5,190 nt of DNA from Fimbriimonadaceae bacterium. GTDB taxonomy: Bacteria > Armatimonadota > Fimbriimonadia > Fimbriimonadales > Fimbriimonadaceae. The notes beneath the pieces are model-generated. The model did no database searches. It saw only the letters and a list, made by a program, of their open reading frames with translations, and was not told the DNA's origin. The position numbers were made by a program, and so were the translations under genes. Position 1 is the first letter of the stretch; each line of letters begins with the position of its first letter. The stretch is from assembly GCA_014380605.1 (NCBI GenBank), contig JACMJO010000267.1, positions 1 to 5,190 of the forward strand, read 5' to 3'. Below are positions 4,788-5,190 of this stretch, one piece after another.

Positions 4788-5190
4788 ATGGCTTGGAGCT
4801 ACGCATTTTCAACTCAAGCCGGAACGGGCAAGAACCTTTGCCAAGATGCCGTTGCTATCCAATGCGATCATGAGAGTTTAGCGATCGCTATATCGGATGG
4901 GGCAGGCTCGGCTACGTATAGCAATAGCGCGGCTAGTCTCGTCACAAAGCTTGCGATCGAGCGACAGGGTTTGTTGTGGTCAGATGACTGGCAACTGTTG
5001 CTTGGAATCCTACAAGAAGGACTCAAGGAATCGGCGAGTTCCCAACCCATAGAAGACTATTCGTGCACCCTTGTTGTGGCCAGCATCACCCCAGATGGGT
5101 GGCGATTTCTTCAAGTTGGCGATGGCGGCGCAGTGGTCCTTCACGGCGACTCCTTGTCTTGGCTAGGCACCGACCCTGGAGAGTACATGA
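4788..5190 (+). CDS. PP2C-family protein phosphatase, 3' end beyond the window
   Basis: The frame is open from ATG 4788 to the right edge, giving 134 visible residues with no stop. It should be a metal-dependent Ser/Thr protein phosphatase of the compact bacterial PP2C_2 type. Visible motifs are CQDA with D20, the core ISDGAGSA with D37-G38 (metal binding), S-rich residues at 45-50, YSCTLVVASI at 91-100, and LQVGDGGAVV at 108-117 with D112-G113. The later C-terminal aspartate motifs lie outside the window, so completeness of the active site cannot be judged. No signal peptide or membrane segment is seen; it is cytosolic. It is seven bases downstream of the vWA gene with an overlapping ribosome site, so it is very likely co-transcribed. 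By the TerY-P pattern it would oppose a Ser/Thr kinase encoded just downstream. Confidence 0.88.
   Translation, partial: MAWSYAFSTQAGTGKNLCQDAVAIQCDHESLAIAISDGAGSATYSNSAASLVTKLAIERQGLLWSDDWQLLLGILQEGLKESASSQPIEDYSCTLVVASITPDGWRFLQVGDGGAVVLHGDSLSWLGTDPGEYM

Noticed and set aside
4094..5190. Tellurite resistance locus
   Set aside because: TerY/YegL and PP2C proteins occur widely without tellurite genes, and no TerB, TerC, TerD or TerZ gene is present here.

Overview
This window is a stretch of ordinary bacterial chromosome with six plus-strand genes. Five are complete, and one is cut by the right edge. I see no phage, IS, CRISPR, rRNA or tRNA signals. The lineage cannot be fixed from sequence alone. 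The combination of a DUF1800 protein, a DUF4397 lipoprotein with a typical lipobox, a type-2 (TyrZ-like) TyrRS and a mix of genes with and without Shine-Dalgarno sites fits a diderm environmental phylum. Armatimonadota (Fimbriimonadia-like) is my best guess at low confidence; Planctomycetota, Acidobacteriota or Gemmatimonadota are possible alternatives.

Layout. Positions 1-140 hold an AT-rich leader with a likely extended -10 promoter. A 64-aa basic protein of unknown function follows (141-335) and ends in a very strong intrinsic terminator with a 36-nt perfect palindrome (347-389). Next come a DUF1800 protein (426-1823), a gap with two tandem hairpins (1824-1964), tyrosyl-tRNA synthetase (1965-3155), a 147-nt gap, and a secreted lipoprotein with two DUF4397-like modules (3303-4001). 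An 82-bp interval bounded by a perfect 16-bp inverted repeat (4013-4094) leads into a complete-MIDAS von Willebrand A protein of the TerY/YegL type (4094-4780). Seven bases later a PP2C-type protein phosphatase starts (4788 to the window edge).

How the genes relate. Only the vWA and PP2C genes look like a working unit. Their order and tight spacing match the TerY-P triad (vWA, PP2C, Ser/Thr kinase), so a kinase gene is predicted just outside the window. The others look like independent transcription units.

The two most notable points are in sequence that first looks routine. (1) The TyrRS keeps its tyrosine pocket, but its class I HIGH signature reads TLGW and its KMSKS loop reads KMSQS, so three ATP-activating residues are changed at once. 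(2) The 16-bp inverted repeat ends exactly on the vWA start codon and brackets a plausible promoter. This suggests that translation from read-through RNA could be blocked while RNA from the internal promoter is free to be translated.
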